This document shows, piece by piece, positions 19,275 through 28,683 of a DNA stretch of 64,000 nt (within the stretch, counting starts at the first letter, position 1; each line of letters begins with the position of its first letter). The notes beneath the pieces were generated by a model that ran no database searches, was not told the DNA's origin, and saw only the letters and a program-made list of their open reading frames with translations. This stretch comes from Rosettibacter sp964572725 (GTDB lineage: Bacteria; Bacteroidota; Ignavibacteria; Ignavibacteriales; Melioribacteraceae): contig CAZNFW010000007.1 of assembly GCA_964572725.1 (NCBI GenBank), positions 1 to 64,000 of the forward strand, given 5' to 3'. Position numbers and translations under genes: made by a program.

Positions 19275-19912
19275 TGGGATTTAGTACATTATTAGACATA
19301 CTTGGTTCAACAATCATTGGCGGTTTACTGCTGATGATTTTGCTTAGGATGAATGATACAGCAATAGAAAATAATTATTTGTTCAGTGGTGAAAGAATTG
19401 TTCAGCAAAATCTAGTTGACCTCGTACAAATTATTGAATATGATTTTAGGAAGATAGGTTATTGTGCTGATTGGACAAGAATACCTGATCCAGCAAAAGC
19501 AATAATTAATGCTACAGATACAAGTATAACATTTTTAACGGATGTTGCTGTAAGTCAATCAAATTTAGAAGGTGATGGCAACCCCGATACATTGAAATAT
19601 TTTTTGGGAAGTAAAACAGAATTAAATTCAACTCCAAATCCAAACGATAGAATTTTATACAGAGTCGTAAATAACCAGCCGGTAAAGGGTTCAAATCTTG
19701 GAGTGACACAATTTAAGCTGACTTATTATGATGCAATGGGGGACACATTAAAACCGAGTGAAATGCCTTCACAACCTCCTTTAGGCATTTGCACAATTCA
19801 AATTGATGTGGCTGTAGAAAATCCTGCTGCATATGGCAATGATTATTCTGCAGAAAGGAAAGTAATATGGCGACAAATTAGATTAGCTGCAAGAAATTTA
19901 AAAACAAGATGA
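19274..19912 (+). CDS. PilW-like minor pilin/pseudopilin
   Basis: 212 residues. MGFSTLLDILGSTIIGGLLL is a one-Gly leader followed by a hydrophobic helix with an acidic residue at position 6 of the mature form rather than Glu5. The segment FSGERIVQQNLVDLVQIIEY then DFRKIGYCAD matches the pattern seen after the helix in PilW-type minor pilins (Q-x-N-x-x-x-L...DIR-x-x-GY). The rest is a beta-rich soluble domain of about 150 residues. Central gene of the three-gene cassette; it overlaps the first by one base and ends 9 bases before the third. Secretion or pilus-tip role is inferred. Confidence 0.6.
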   Translation: MGFSTLLDILGSTIIGGLLLMILLRMNDTAIENNYLFSGERIVQQNLVDLVQIIEYDFRKIGYCADWTRIPDPAKAIINATDTSITFLTDVAVSQSNLEGDGNPDTLKYFLGSKTELNSTPNPNDRILYRVVNNQPVKGSNLGVTQFKLTYYDAMGDTLKPSEMPSQPPLGICTIQIDVAVENPAAYGNDYSAERKVIWRQIRLAARNLKTR

Positions 19913-19921
19913 GAGGGAATT

Positions 19922-21166
19922 ATGGGTGGTAAAGGTGCATTGCTTTTAGTTCTCGGTTTTAGTTTAATATTTATGGTTGCTGGAAGAAACTTTAATAATA
20001 TGGCAACCAGTACAGTAGAAAATTTTGCTAATTATTATTATTCATCTAAAGCTCACAGCTATGCTGCAGCAGGTGTAAATATTGTTGCTAATAAATTATT
20101 CTTAAATAATTCAATGGGAGATAACTCTTTCAATTACAGGCTAAATGAAACAGAATATGATTATGGTGACATTCAGGTTACGCTTACTACCATAGATGCT
20201 TTTCGGAGAATCAGACAAATTGTATCAACAGCAAATTATAAAGGAACTACATACACAATTAAAGTATTGTTTCAACCAAGTTCATTCGCAAAATATGCAT
20301 ATTTCTCTGATTCTGAAGGTTCTTCAATCTGGTGGACAACACGAGATACTGTATGGGGACCTTTCCATACAAATGGCCAACTAAGAGTTGCCGACGAGCC
20401 TGTCTTTTACGGGAAAGTAACTATAGACGGTAGTGTTGTTAAATATAGTAATTCAGCAAAACCAAAATTTTATGGTGGATTGGAAACTGGAGTACATCAG
20501 GATATACCTCTGAACGGTGTATCCGGTGTTGCTAACGCAGCATCTGCAGGAGGAAAAGTAATAACAGGTAAAAATCTTGTTTATCTTGAATTTCGTGGGG
20601 ATAGTATTCGTTATCGATACAGCCCGACAGGGTCATGGACGTATGTTTTAGCTTCTACTTTTGCTCCTAATGGTGTTATTTATGTTGATAACTCAGAAGT
20701 TCACATTAAGGGAACGGTTAAAGGACAATATACAATAGCAGCATCGGGAACAGGAGGCAACAGAGGTAAGATTTACTTAGATGATAACATTGTATGTTAT
20801 GATAATCCTCAAATTAATCCTAATTCAACTGATATGATTGGAATTGTAGCAGAAAGAGATGTTGTAATTACAGATAATACACCAAATCGTTCAGATATTA
20901 TTATTCAAGCAGCAATTTATGCTCAACGAGGTTCATTTACTGCTGAAAATTATAATACCAGACCGCCAAGCGGAACTATTTATTTATACGGTGGAATTAC
21001 ACAATACATGAGAGGTCCAGTAGGACAATTTCAGGAATGGCATGGAATAGTAACAATTGTAAATGGATTTAGCAAAAGATACCGTTACGATAACAGATTT
21101 ATGCTTGGAAGCCCTCCAGCATTTCCGGGTACCGGTAATCTCGAAATTGTTTCATGGTTTGAATAA
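19922..21166 (+). CDS. PilX-like protein with DUF4900-type C-terminal region
   Basis: 414 residues. The N-terminus MGGKGALLLVLGFSLIFMVA is a short leader plus hydrophobic helix as in PilX-type minor pilins. Residues about 35-100 are the pilin-like helix and first sheet (YYYSSKAHSYAAAGVNIVAN). From about 100 onward it resembles the DUF4900-type domain: FAKYAYFSDSEGSSIWWTTR, GPFHTNGQLRVADEPVFYGK, IVAERDVVITDN and QAAIYAQRGSF. That region looks like a repetitive beta structure and may display or fold into a beta-helix. An AGAGGG-like site precedes the start. Third gene of the cassette, ending 49 bases before a convergent gene. Function unknown beyond a likely surface or pseudopilus role. Confidence 0.65.
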   Translation: MGGKGALLLVLGFSLIFMVAGRNFNNMATSTVENFANYYYSSKAHSYAAAGVNIVANKLFLNNSMGDNSFNYRLNETEYDYGDIQVTLTTIDAFRRIRQIVSTANYKGTTYTIKVLFQPSSFAKYAYFSDSEGSSIWWTTRDTVWGPFHTNGQLRVADEPVFYGKVTIDGSVVKYSNSAKPKFYGGLETGVHQDIPLNGVSGVANAASAGGKVITGKNLVYLEFRGDSIRYRYSPTGSWTYVLASTFAPNGVIYVDNSEVHIKGTVKGQYTIAASGTGGNRGKIYLDDNIVCYDNPQINPNSTDMIGIVAERDVVITDNTPNRSDIIIQAAIYAQRGSFTAENYNTRPPSGTIYLYGGITQYMRGPVGQFQEWHGIVTIVNGFSKRYRYDNRFMLGSPPAFPGTGNLEIVSWFE

Positions 21167-21214
21167 CTTTTTAGTTTAATATTATTACTTTCGCCCCAAG
21201 GATATTATAACATT

Positions 21215-21930
21215 TCATTTCAACAAATTTGTTAATGCATTTACAATTTCACTGTATTTGAATTGATAACCATAATCAATTGTTAATTTAGGATAAACTT
21301 TAGCTCCTTCCAGCAATACATTTGCTGCTTCACCAAAAATAATTTTTAATAACGTAGCGGGTATCTTAAAGATGCATGGCTTCTTAAGAACTTTTGCAAG
21401 AATTTTTGAGAATTCTTTTTGTGTTATCAAATCTGGAGATACTGCATTTAATATTCCATTGATTTTTTGATTGTTTAATGCAAACAGAAAAATACCGACT
21501 GCATCATCAATATGAATCCATGGAAACCATTGATTTCCATTTCCTAAAGTTCCACCTAAAAATAATTTGAACTGATTAACTAATTTTGGTAAAGCACCTC
21601 CATCAATTGAAAGAACTGTTCCTAACCTAATATTTACTGTACGAATATTATATTTTTCAAGAACCTTTGATTCATTCTCCCAGTCATTTACAAGATTTGC
21701 AAGAAATCCNNNNNNNNNNNNNNNNNNNNNNNNNNNNNNNNNNNNNNNNNNNNNNNNNNNNNNNNNNNNNNNNNNNNNNNNNNNNNNNNNNNNNNNNNNN
21801 NNNNNNNNNTTCTTGCTGTTTCCGGTCTTCTTGAAAAGATAATTACTTTGTTGTTATTTTCAATTAAAATTTCAGAAATCTTTTTTCCTATTAAACCGGT
21901 TGCTCCTGTTATAATAATTTTTCTTTGCAT
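21215..21930 (-). CDS. TIGR01777-family NAD-dependent epimerase-like protein, interrupted by an assembly gap
   Basis: The N-terminal 40 residues (MQRKIIITGATGLIGKKISE ... SRRPETA) encode the Rossmann TGATGxIG motif. After a run of 100 N the frame resumes with 164 C-terminal residues: VLEKYNIRTVNIRLGTVLS, WFPWIHIDDAVGIFLFALNN, GILNAVSPDLITQKEF and LLKIIFGEAANVLLEGAKV. These blocks are characteristic of TIGR01777/SDR39U1 proteins. The two pieces are not in the same frame across the 100 N. About 95 family residues are missing, so the true gap should be nearer 280 bases. The gene is therefore probably intact in the organism. Its substrate is unknown. Confidence 0.85.
21710..21809. other. Assembly gap of exactly 100 N
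   Basis: A placeholder run of N inside the TIGR01777 gene. The reading frame does not continue across it, which shows that the length is arbitrary. Confidence 0.99.
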
Positions 21931-21994
21931 AATTTTATAAAAGTATTAATTAATTTTTCCTTTAGTGAAATATTAGTAAAAGAAGAAGGTTTTT

Positions 21995-24412
21995 ATGCTA
22001 AGAACTACGGTAAATTTCATTTTAATATTTTTTCTAATGTTTAATGTAACAACTTATTCTCAATTGTTCTCAATAAAAGGAATTGTTAAAGATAAACTAA
22101 CAGATGAAAAATTAAGTTATGCAAATGTTCGTGTAAGCGGAACAGCAACTGGAACAGCAGCAAATTCAGAAGGAGAATTTGAGTTAAAATTAAGCCCGGG
22201 AGTTTATACTTTGGTAATTTCCTACATTGGTTATAAATCGGATACAATTAAAATTAATTTGACTGAACATAAAAATTTTAAAATATTGTTAGAGCCTGTT
22301 TCCATAAAATTATCTGAAGTAACAGTAGTTCCTAAAATTAATCCTGCAAATATTTTGATTGAAAAAGCAATCAAATTAAAAAAAGAAAGAGAACAAAAAT
22401 TAAATTCCTGCATTTTCAATGCGTACACAAAAGTTTTGATTAAAACCACAAAAGATATTACTTCAAGTGATAGAAGCATTGGTATTTCATTAGGTGAAAA
22501 AGATACAGGCAATTTAAAGATTACCGGTATTATTGAAAACGAAAGCAGAGGTTATTTTAAAAAACCAAATTATTATAAAGAAGAAATCATTGCCAGAAAA
22601 CAAGCTGCTAATCTGCCATCTTCAATAAATATTTTAACTGGTGGAAGATTAATACAGAATTTTAATTCAAGTGATATTAGATTTTATAACAGGCAGCTGC
22701 TAAGCCCTCTCTCAGATGATGCACTTGAATTTTATTATTATTTAATTAAAGATACTCTTGCAATTGATAATCATAAAGTATATAAAATATATTTTGAACC
22801 GATTGATAGTTCCAATCCTGGATTTTATGGAGATATTTATTTAATTGACAGTTTATATTCGCCACTTAAAATAGATGTTTACTTAAATAATGCTGCCAAT
22901 TCCACCAGACTTTTCGATAAAGTGAATATCTTACAGCAATTTTCAACTTTTGATAATGAGATTACCATGCCAATAGATTACAGACTTTTTGTAGAAGGAA
23001 ATCTTTTTGGTCTAATAAAATTTGGTTTTGAGATTAATTCAATATATTATAATTATCAATTCAATACTGAAATTGATGATAAGATTTTTGATAAAGCTAT
23101 TATAAAAGTTCTTTCAGATGCAGATAAAAAAGATTCTTCTTATTGGAAATCAATTCAAACAATACCAAACACTCCAGAGGAAATTGCAGCATACAAAAGA
23201 ATTGACAGTCTTGAGCATATTCCTCGAAGTTTTTGGGATAAAAATTCTTTCTTAAGCAATAGATGGTATTTTTCAGATAATTATTCAATAACAGCACCAC
23301 TCGGGATTTACAGCTTTAATAAAATTACAGGTCACCAATTAAACTTTGGTTTCTACATCGATGAAGAACTCGATAAAAGATTTAATTCGTATTTCGAGTT
23401 TGGTTATGGTTTTTCTGACAAGCACTTTAAAACAGATTTATCGCTTAAGTATTTATTAGGAGAATACCGCACTGGAGAAATATTGTTGAACATTTTTAAT
23501 AAGCTTGTTGATTTATTTGGTGAAAATATTTCTTACAGTAAATTTACTTCCACATTTTTGAGCCTTTTTAATAAATATGATTTTAGAGATTATTATTACA
23601 CAAAGGGATGGGATTTAAAAATATTTAAAGAAATTTTTCCTGTGCTTGGTTTAGGATTTGGATTCATAAACAGAACCGACAATAATGCATTCAATAATTC
23701 TGATTTTTCTTTCTTCTTTAAGTCAAGAAAATACAGAGAAAATAAATTAATCTACGAGAACAAAATAAATGCTATAACAGCTCAGTTTTCAATAGATATT
23801 AGAAATTATATTGAAAATGGTTATACACGTCAAAGATTAAACAGAGGAGAAATATTTTCTAAATTTAATGGGAATGTAATTTTAAGCAGCAAATCATTAT
23901 TTAAAAGCCAAAGTGAATTTAGACTTTATCATTTAAATCTGTTAGGAAATATTCGTTTTAAGTCAACTTCTTTTTCATATAACATAGAAAATATTTTTTC
24001 GGAAGGAGCGGTGCCTTTTCAAATGATGTATGCTTTGTCGGGTAATATCAATAATCTTGGAAAAAATTTTACATTTAGAACAATAAGATTAGGAGAAATA
24101 TTTGGCGATAGAGGTTTTATCCTGAATACACAATACAATTTTAATGATGAAATTTTCAGAATGCTAAAAATTCCATTGCTTAGAAAGTCTCAATTAACAT
24201 TATCCTGCCATTTTAATGCTGCATTAATCAGCATTTCAGAAAAAAGCAAAGAGATTTTGATGGATTCATACAAAGAATTCAAGCATCCATTCTACGAACT
24301 GGGATTTGGAATTGGTCATATGATTCTTCCATTCTCAGTTGAATTTACATGGAAATTAAATTATCGAGATAATAATAATTTTGTTTTTGGTATTAATGCT
24401 GTATTGTTTTAA
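21995..24412 (+). CDS. DUF5686-family outer membrane protein with carboxypeptidase-regulatory-like domain
   Basis: 805 residues with a signal peptide ending near TTYSQ. Residues about 25-105 form a carboxypeptidase-D-regulatory-like beta-sandwich (GIVKDKLTDEKLSYANVRVS; GVYTLVISYIGYKSDTIKIN). A DUF5686 region follows, recognisable from PANILIEKAIKLKKEREQK and then FNAYTKVLIKTTKD. The C-terminal half alternates aromatic and polar residues as in a large outer-membrane beta-barrel. The protein lacks a TonB box and plug domain, so it is not a TonB-dependent receptor. Function is not established. A purine-rich GAAGAAGG lies before the start. It is divergent from the TIGR01777 gene. Confidence 0.82.
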   Translation: MLRTTVNFILIFFLMFNVTTYSQLFSIKGIVKDKLTDEKLSYANVRVSGTATGTAANSEGEFELKLSPGVYTLVISYIGYKSDTIKINLTEHKNFKILLEPVSIKLSEVTVVPKINPANILIEKAIKLKKEREQKLNSCIFNAYTKVLIKTTKDITSSDRSIGISLGEKDTGNLKITGIIENESRGYFKKPNYYKEEIIARKQAANLPSSINILTGGRLIQNFNSSDIRFYNRQLLSPLSDDALEFYYYLIKDTLAIDNHKVYKIYFEPIDSSNPGFYGDIYLIDSLYSPLKIDVYLNNAANSTRLFDKVNILQQFSTFDNEITMPIDYRLFVEGNLFGLIKFGFEINSIYYNYQFNTEIDDKIFDKAIIKVLSDADKKDSSYWKSIQTIPNTPEEIAAYKRIDSLEHIPRSFWDKNSFLSNRWYFSDNYSITAPLGIYSFNKITGHQLNFGFYIDEELDKRFNSYFEFGYGFSDKHFKTDLSLKYLLGEYRTGEILLNIFNKLVDLFGENISYSKFTSTFLSLFNKYDFRDYYYTKGWDLKIFKEIFPVLGLGFGFINRTDNNAFNNSDFSFFFKSRKYRENKLIYENKINAITAQFSIDIRNYIENGYTRQRLNRGEIFSKFNGNVILSSKSLFKSQSEFRLYHLNLLGNIRFKSTSFSYNIENIFSEGAVPFQMMYALSGNINNLGKNFTFRTIRLGEIFGDRGFILNTQYNFNDEIFRMLKIPLLRKSQLTLSCHFNAALISISEKSKEILMDSYKEFKHPFYELGFGIGHMILPFSVEFTWKLNYRDNNNFVFGINAVLF

Positions 24413-24443
24413 TTAAATATCCATGGTTAAATTTTTTTAGAAT

Positions 24444-25319
24444 ATGAACTCTAATACTTATAAAAGTGCACTTAAACCACTTACATCTGTTGTAATTTGG
24501 GGCGGTTCTTTTATAGCCACAAAATTTTTGTTAGACTACCTTGAACCACTTTTAATAATTTTCGTAAGACAGATTCTCGCTGTTTTATTTTTAAGCATAA
24601 TTGCTCTTAAACAAAAGAAAAGCTTTGCAATAAATCTGCATGACCATTCTTATATTTTTATACTTGCACTTATTGCTACATTTCATTTGTGGATTCAGCT
24701 AAATGGATTAAAACATACAACTGCATCAAATACAGGTTGGATAATTGGCATTACTCCTGTTTTTATGACTTTACTTGGAATAATTTTCTTCAAAGAGAAA
24801 ATAACATTTACACAATTGATTGGCATTTTAATTTCTTTTACTGGGTTAATTTTATTGATTAGCAAAGGAGATATTTCATCAATCGATTTTATTACGAACA
24901 AGGGAGATTTTCTGATTCTTGCAAGTTCATTTACATGGAGTGTTTATTCTTTTGTTAATAAAAAAATTTCTGTTCATTACTCACCGTTAATGACAATCCT
25001 TTATTTATTTTTAATGATGTCCATAATTCTTCTGCCTTTCACAATTAATTCGGAAAATATTAATTCACTTTTTCATCTTTCTATATCAGGATGGTATTCA
25101 TTAATCTTTCTTGGAATTTTTTGTTCGGGTTTAGCTTATGTTCTCTGGGCACAGGCAATGAGCGAGATGGAATCTTCAAAGGTGGGTGCATTTCTTTACA
25201 TCGAACCATTTGTTACTGTTTTTACCGCATGGATTTTTCTAAAAGAAGAAATTACTTTTCTTACAATGTTTAGTGGAATAATTATAATTGTTGGAGTAAT
25301 TCTTGTAAACAGAAAATAA
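24444..25319 (+). CDS. EamA/DMT-family transporter
   Basis: 291 residues with ten predicted hydrophobic helices in two repeats. The first EamA half begins SVVIWGGSFIATKFLLDYLE. The second includes ASSFTWSVYSFVNKKISVHY and LFLGIFCSGLAYVLWAQAMS, typical of the drug/metabolite transporter superfamily. Such proteins export amino acids, metabolites or nucleobases; the substrate cannot be predicted. It begins 31 bases after the DUF5686 gene and may share its transcript. Confidence 0.9.
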   Translation: MNSNTYKSALKPLTSVVIWGGSFIATKFLLDYLEPLLIIFVRQILAVLFLSIIALKQKKSFAINLHDHSYIFILALIATFHLWIQLNGLKHTTASNTGWIIGITPVFMTLLGIIFFKEKITFTQLIGILISFTGLILLISKGDISSIDFITNKGDFLILASSFTWSVYSFVNKKISVHYSPLMTILYLFLMMSIILLPFTINSENINSLFHLSISGWYSLIFLGIFCSGLAYVLWAQAMSEMESSKVGAFLYIEPFVTVFTAWIFLKEEITFLTMFSGIIIIVGVILVNRK

Positions 25320-25450
25320 TAAGTCACATTTTATGAGTAGTATTTAGAAAATATTATCACAAAAAATTTCTGAAGCATTAATTATTAAAAAATATTATCA
25401 GGTTAAAATTTTATTAACAATATATAAAACTGTTCAGCTCAGGTAATAAA

Positions 25451-27178
25451 ATGAAAACAAAAAAAATCATTTGGTTCTTTATAGTTATCATATGGCACAT
25501 TTTATTAATTAATTGTAAGGAAATAGATATGGATAATTCTGCAGATTTAGTTTTGTTGAATGGAAATATTATAACTATGGACGATTCGAATATGTATGCA
25601 GAAGCAGTGGCAATTAAAGGAAATAAAATCTTGGCAGTTGGCTCAACTGAAGAAATAGAAAGATTGATTGGAGATTCAACTGAAGTGATAGATTTAGAAG
25701 GAAAATTTGTAATGCCGGGGTTTATCGAAAGTCATGCTCACTTAATTGGATTGGGAGAATCATTAATCAATATTGATTTGAGAACAGCAAAAAATTGGGA
25801 TGATATAATAAAATTAATTTCAGATGCCTCAAAGAATTTTAAACCCGGCGAATGGATAATTGGCAAAGGATGGCATCAAGAAAAATTTAATTCCAAACCC
25901 AATCCAGAAGTAAATGGTTATCCTGTTCATAATAAATTGAGCGAAGCAACACCCAATAATCCTGTAATTTTGTATCATGCAAGCGGGCATGCAATTTTTG
26001 CTAATGCTAAAGCAATGCAGATTGCTCGAATTAATAATCACACAAAAAATCCAGATGGTGGTACAATTGTGCGTGATAAAGCAGGTAATCCCATTGGTGT
26101 ATTTGAAGAAAATGCAGAAAATTTAGTAACAAAGTTTTATGAAGATTATTTGAGAAACCGAACACCAGAACAAATTTATTCTGACTATAAAATAAAAATT
26201 CAATTAGCTGTAAATGAATGCTTAAAAAATGGAGTAACATCTTTTCATGATGCGGGAGAGACTTTTGAAATTATTGAAATTATCAAACAACTCGTTGATT
26301 CATCTAAAATTCCAATTCGACTTTATGTTATGATAAATGAACCTATTCTAAAATTACAAAATTACAGATTACAAGATTACAAATTGTCAGGCTATGGAAA
26401 TAATCACCTAACAGTTCGGTCAATAAAACAATATATTGATGGTGCTCTTGGTTCTCGCGGAGCGTGGTTGTTAGAACCATATTCAGATTTACCAAATCAT
26501 TTTGGTTCGAATGTTACTCCAATTCAGGATTTAGAAAAAATTTGTGAGTTTGCAATCAAAAATGATTTTCAAATGTGTATTCATGCTATTGGGGATAAAG
26601 GTAATCGAGAAGTTCTGAATCTATACGAAAAGATATTTAAAAAATTTCCTGATAAAAAAGATTTGCGCTGGAGAATTGAACATGTACAGCACTTATCTTC
26701 TCAAGATATTAATCGATTTTCTAAATTAGGAATTATTGCTGCCATGCAAGGCATACACTGCACTTCCGATGCTCCTTTTGTTATCGAAAGATTAGGTGAA
26801 AAAAGAGCAAGAGAAGGAGCCTATGCATGGAGAAAATTAATTGATAACGGTACAATAATCTGTAATGGAACCGATGCACCTGTAGAAGGTGTAGACCCAA
26901 TAAAAAATTTTTATGCAACAGTTACAAGAAAAACTTCAAATGGATCTTACTTCTATCCAGAGCAAAAAATGACAAGACTCGAAGCACTAAAAGCATATAC
27001 GATTAATGGCGCATTTGCTTCCTTTCAAGAAAATATTTTAGGTTCTATTTCCCCCGGTAAGCTTGCTGATATTGTTGTTCTTTCAAAGGATTTATTAAAT
27101 TGTAGTGAAAATGAAATTCTGTCAACTAAAGTTTTATATACAATTGTTGATGGTAAAATATTATTCAAAGCAAAATAA
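25451..27178 (+). CDS. YtcJ-like metal-dependent amidohydrolase, probable lipoprotein
   Basis: 575 residues. The N-terminus (IIWFFIVIIWHILLINCKE) fits a lipoprotein signal. The amidohydrolase_3 family blocks are present: LLNGNIITMDDSNMYAEAVA, GKFVMPGFIESHAHLIGLGE with the metal-binding His-x-His, MCIHAIGDKGN, RWRIEHVQHL and NGTDAPVEGVDP with the catalytic Asp. The C-terminus returns to the small beta-sandwich (GSISPGKLADIVVLSKDLLN). Relatives hydrolyse exocyclic amides or formamides of small molecules. A KLQNYRLQDYKL segment around residue 303 comes from a tandem DNA repeat (26353-26384). The 131 bases upstream hold no gene. Confidence 0.9.
   Translation: MKTKKIIWFFIVIIWHILLINCKEIDMDNSADLVLLNGNIITMDDSNMYAEAVAIKGNKILAVGSTEEIERLIGDSTEVIDLEGKFVMPGFIESHAHLIGLGESLINIDLRTAKNWDDIIKLISDASKNFKPGEWIIGKGWHQEKFNSKPNPEVNGYPVHNKLSEATPNNPVILYHASGHAIFANAKAMQIARINNHTKNPDGGTIVRDKAGNPIGVFEENAENLVTKFYEDYLRNRTPEQIYSDYKIKIQLAVNECLKNGVTSFHDAGETFEIIEIIKQLVDSSKIPIRLYVMINEPILKLQNYRLQDYKLSGYGNNHLTVRSIKQYIDGALGSRGAWLLEPYSDLPNHFGSNVTPIQDLEKICEFAIKNDFQMCIHAIGDKGNREVLNLYEKIFKKFPDKKDLRWRIEHVQHLSSQDINRFSKLGIIAAMQGIHCTSDAPFVIERLGEKRAREGAYAWRKLIDNGTIICNGTDAPVEGVDPIKNFYATVTRKTSNGSYFYPEQKMTRLEALKAYTINGAFASFQENILGSISPGKLADIVVLSKDLLNCSENEILSTKVLYTIVDGKILFKAK
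26353..26384 (+). repeat. Tandem ATTACA-type short repeat inside the amidohydrolase gene
   Basis: Four near-copies of a 7-8 base unit, ATTACA followed by one or two purines, lie in tandem and in frame. They translate to a degenerate Leu-Gln-x-Tyr-[Lys/Arg] repeat. This looks like a short low-complexity insertion tolerated by the protein. Confidence 0.6.
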
Positions 27179-27207
27179 ATTTAATTATTATTTGAGGGGT
27201 ACAAATC

Positions 27208-28583
27208 ATGAAGCTTTTTATCAAATTAATTTTTATTTCTCTTTTGTATATTTCTCTAACTTTTTCATACAAGGCACAAACAATAATCCAGAATAGAGAC
27301 CCCAAGATTTCTGAAATGATAAATGAAATTTCATTAGAAAATCTGGAAAGATATGTAAAAGCTTTAGTTCAGTTTAAGACCCGCCATTCATTAAGTACTC
27401 AAAGTAGTGAGAAAGAAGGAATTGGTGCTGCAGCAAGATGGATTAAATCCCAATTTGATGAATTTGCAAAATATTCTAAAGGAAGATTATTAACAGAAAT
27501 TGACTATTTTACAGTAGAACCAGACGGCAGACGTATTGATAGAAAAGTAAATTTAATGAATGTAATGGCAATACTGAAAGGAACTGACCCGCAGGATAAT
27601 CGAGTTTTAATTGTTGGTGCTCACTTTGATTCAAGAGCAGAAAATGTAATGGACAGTGTAATTGAAGCTCCCGGAGCGAATGATGATTTATCAGGCGTTG
27701 CTGCAGTTATGGAATTAGCAAGAGTTATGTCTAAAAGAGAATTTCCTGTATCTATAATCTTTGCTGCATTCTCTGGTGAAGAACAGGGGCTTTTAGGTTC
27801 AACACATCTTGCAAAAAAAATTAAAGAAAACAAATTGAGCATTCTGAATAATTGTGAATTAATTGCAATGCTTAATAATGATATGATTGGAAATACTTTT
27901 TCAAATGAAACATTCTTAAGAGATAATATGCATGTTCGTGTATTTAGCGAAAATATCCCGGCTAATGAATCAAAAGAAGAAGAAAGATTAAGAAAATTAT
28001 CTGGTTCTGAATACGACGGCAAATCAAGACAACTTGCAAGATACATTAAAGAAATTGGCGAAAGATATGTAGACCAAATTCAAGTGAAATTAATTTTTAG
28101 AAGCGATAGATTTTTACGAGGCGGAGACCACACTCCATTTAACCGTCTTGGTTTTGCAGCAGTACGATTCTGTGAAATGAATGAAAACTATGACCACCAG
28201 CATCAAAATGTGAGAATTGAAAAAGGCAAACAATATGGTGATTTACCTGAGTTCATTGATTTTGAATATGTTCGTAAAATTACTGCTGTCAATTGTGCAG
28301 TTCTTGCAAATTTGGCTTTTGCGCCTTCATCACCTGAAAATGTTGTTATTGATGTAAAAGAGTTAACAAATAAGACTAATCTTCGATGGTCATCACCTTC
28401 TAAAGGTAAAAAGCCTGCTGGCTATTACGTTTTAATGAGAGAAACTTTTCAACCATTCTGGGAGAAAAAAATTTTTGTAAAAGATAAAGATGTTGTTCTG
28501 CCATATTCAAAAGATAATTATTTCTTCGCAGTTCAATCTGTTGATGAAGAAGGACACGAAAGTTTGCCAGTTTTTCCAATTCC
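27208..28583 (+). CDS. M28-family metallopeptidase with C-terminal Fn3-like domain, 3' end lost in assembly gap
   Basis: About 459 residues are visible, starting with a signal peptide (LIFISLLYISLTFSYKAQ). The zinc-aminopeptidase motifs are GAHFDS, the NDDLSGVAAVMEL bridging Asp, SGEEQGLLGS with the general-base Glu, LNNDMIG, and GGDHTPFNRLGF for the last His ligand. After the peptidase domain, residues about 375-459 form a fibronectin-III-like module (PENVVIDVKELTNKTNLRWS ... FFAVQSVDEEGHESLPV). In related secreted M28 peptidases this module closes the protein. The reading frame then enters 100 N. An uninterrupted frame into the following DUF2911 sequence is probably accidental. Confidence 0.88.
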
Positions 28584-28683
28584 NNNNNNNNNNNNNNNNN
28601 NNNNNNNNNNNNNNNNNNNNNNNNNNNNNNNNNNNNNNNNNNNNNNNNNNNNNNNNNNNNNNNNNNNNNNNNNNNNNNNNNNN
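28584..28683. other. Assembly gap of exactly 100 N
   Basis: Placeholder N run that separates the M28 peptidase from DUF2911 sequence. One frame happens to stay open through it, giving an apparent 742-residue fusion. Confidence 0.99.

Noticed and set aside
22231..22512. 93-codon minus-strand open frame inside the DUF5686 gene
   Set aside because: Antisense to conserved coding sequence, hydrophobic by AT bias only.
27621..28046. 141-codon minus-strand open frame inside the M28 peptidase gene
   Set aside because: It is entirely opposite a well-supported peptidase sequence and has no recognisable domain.
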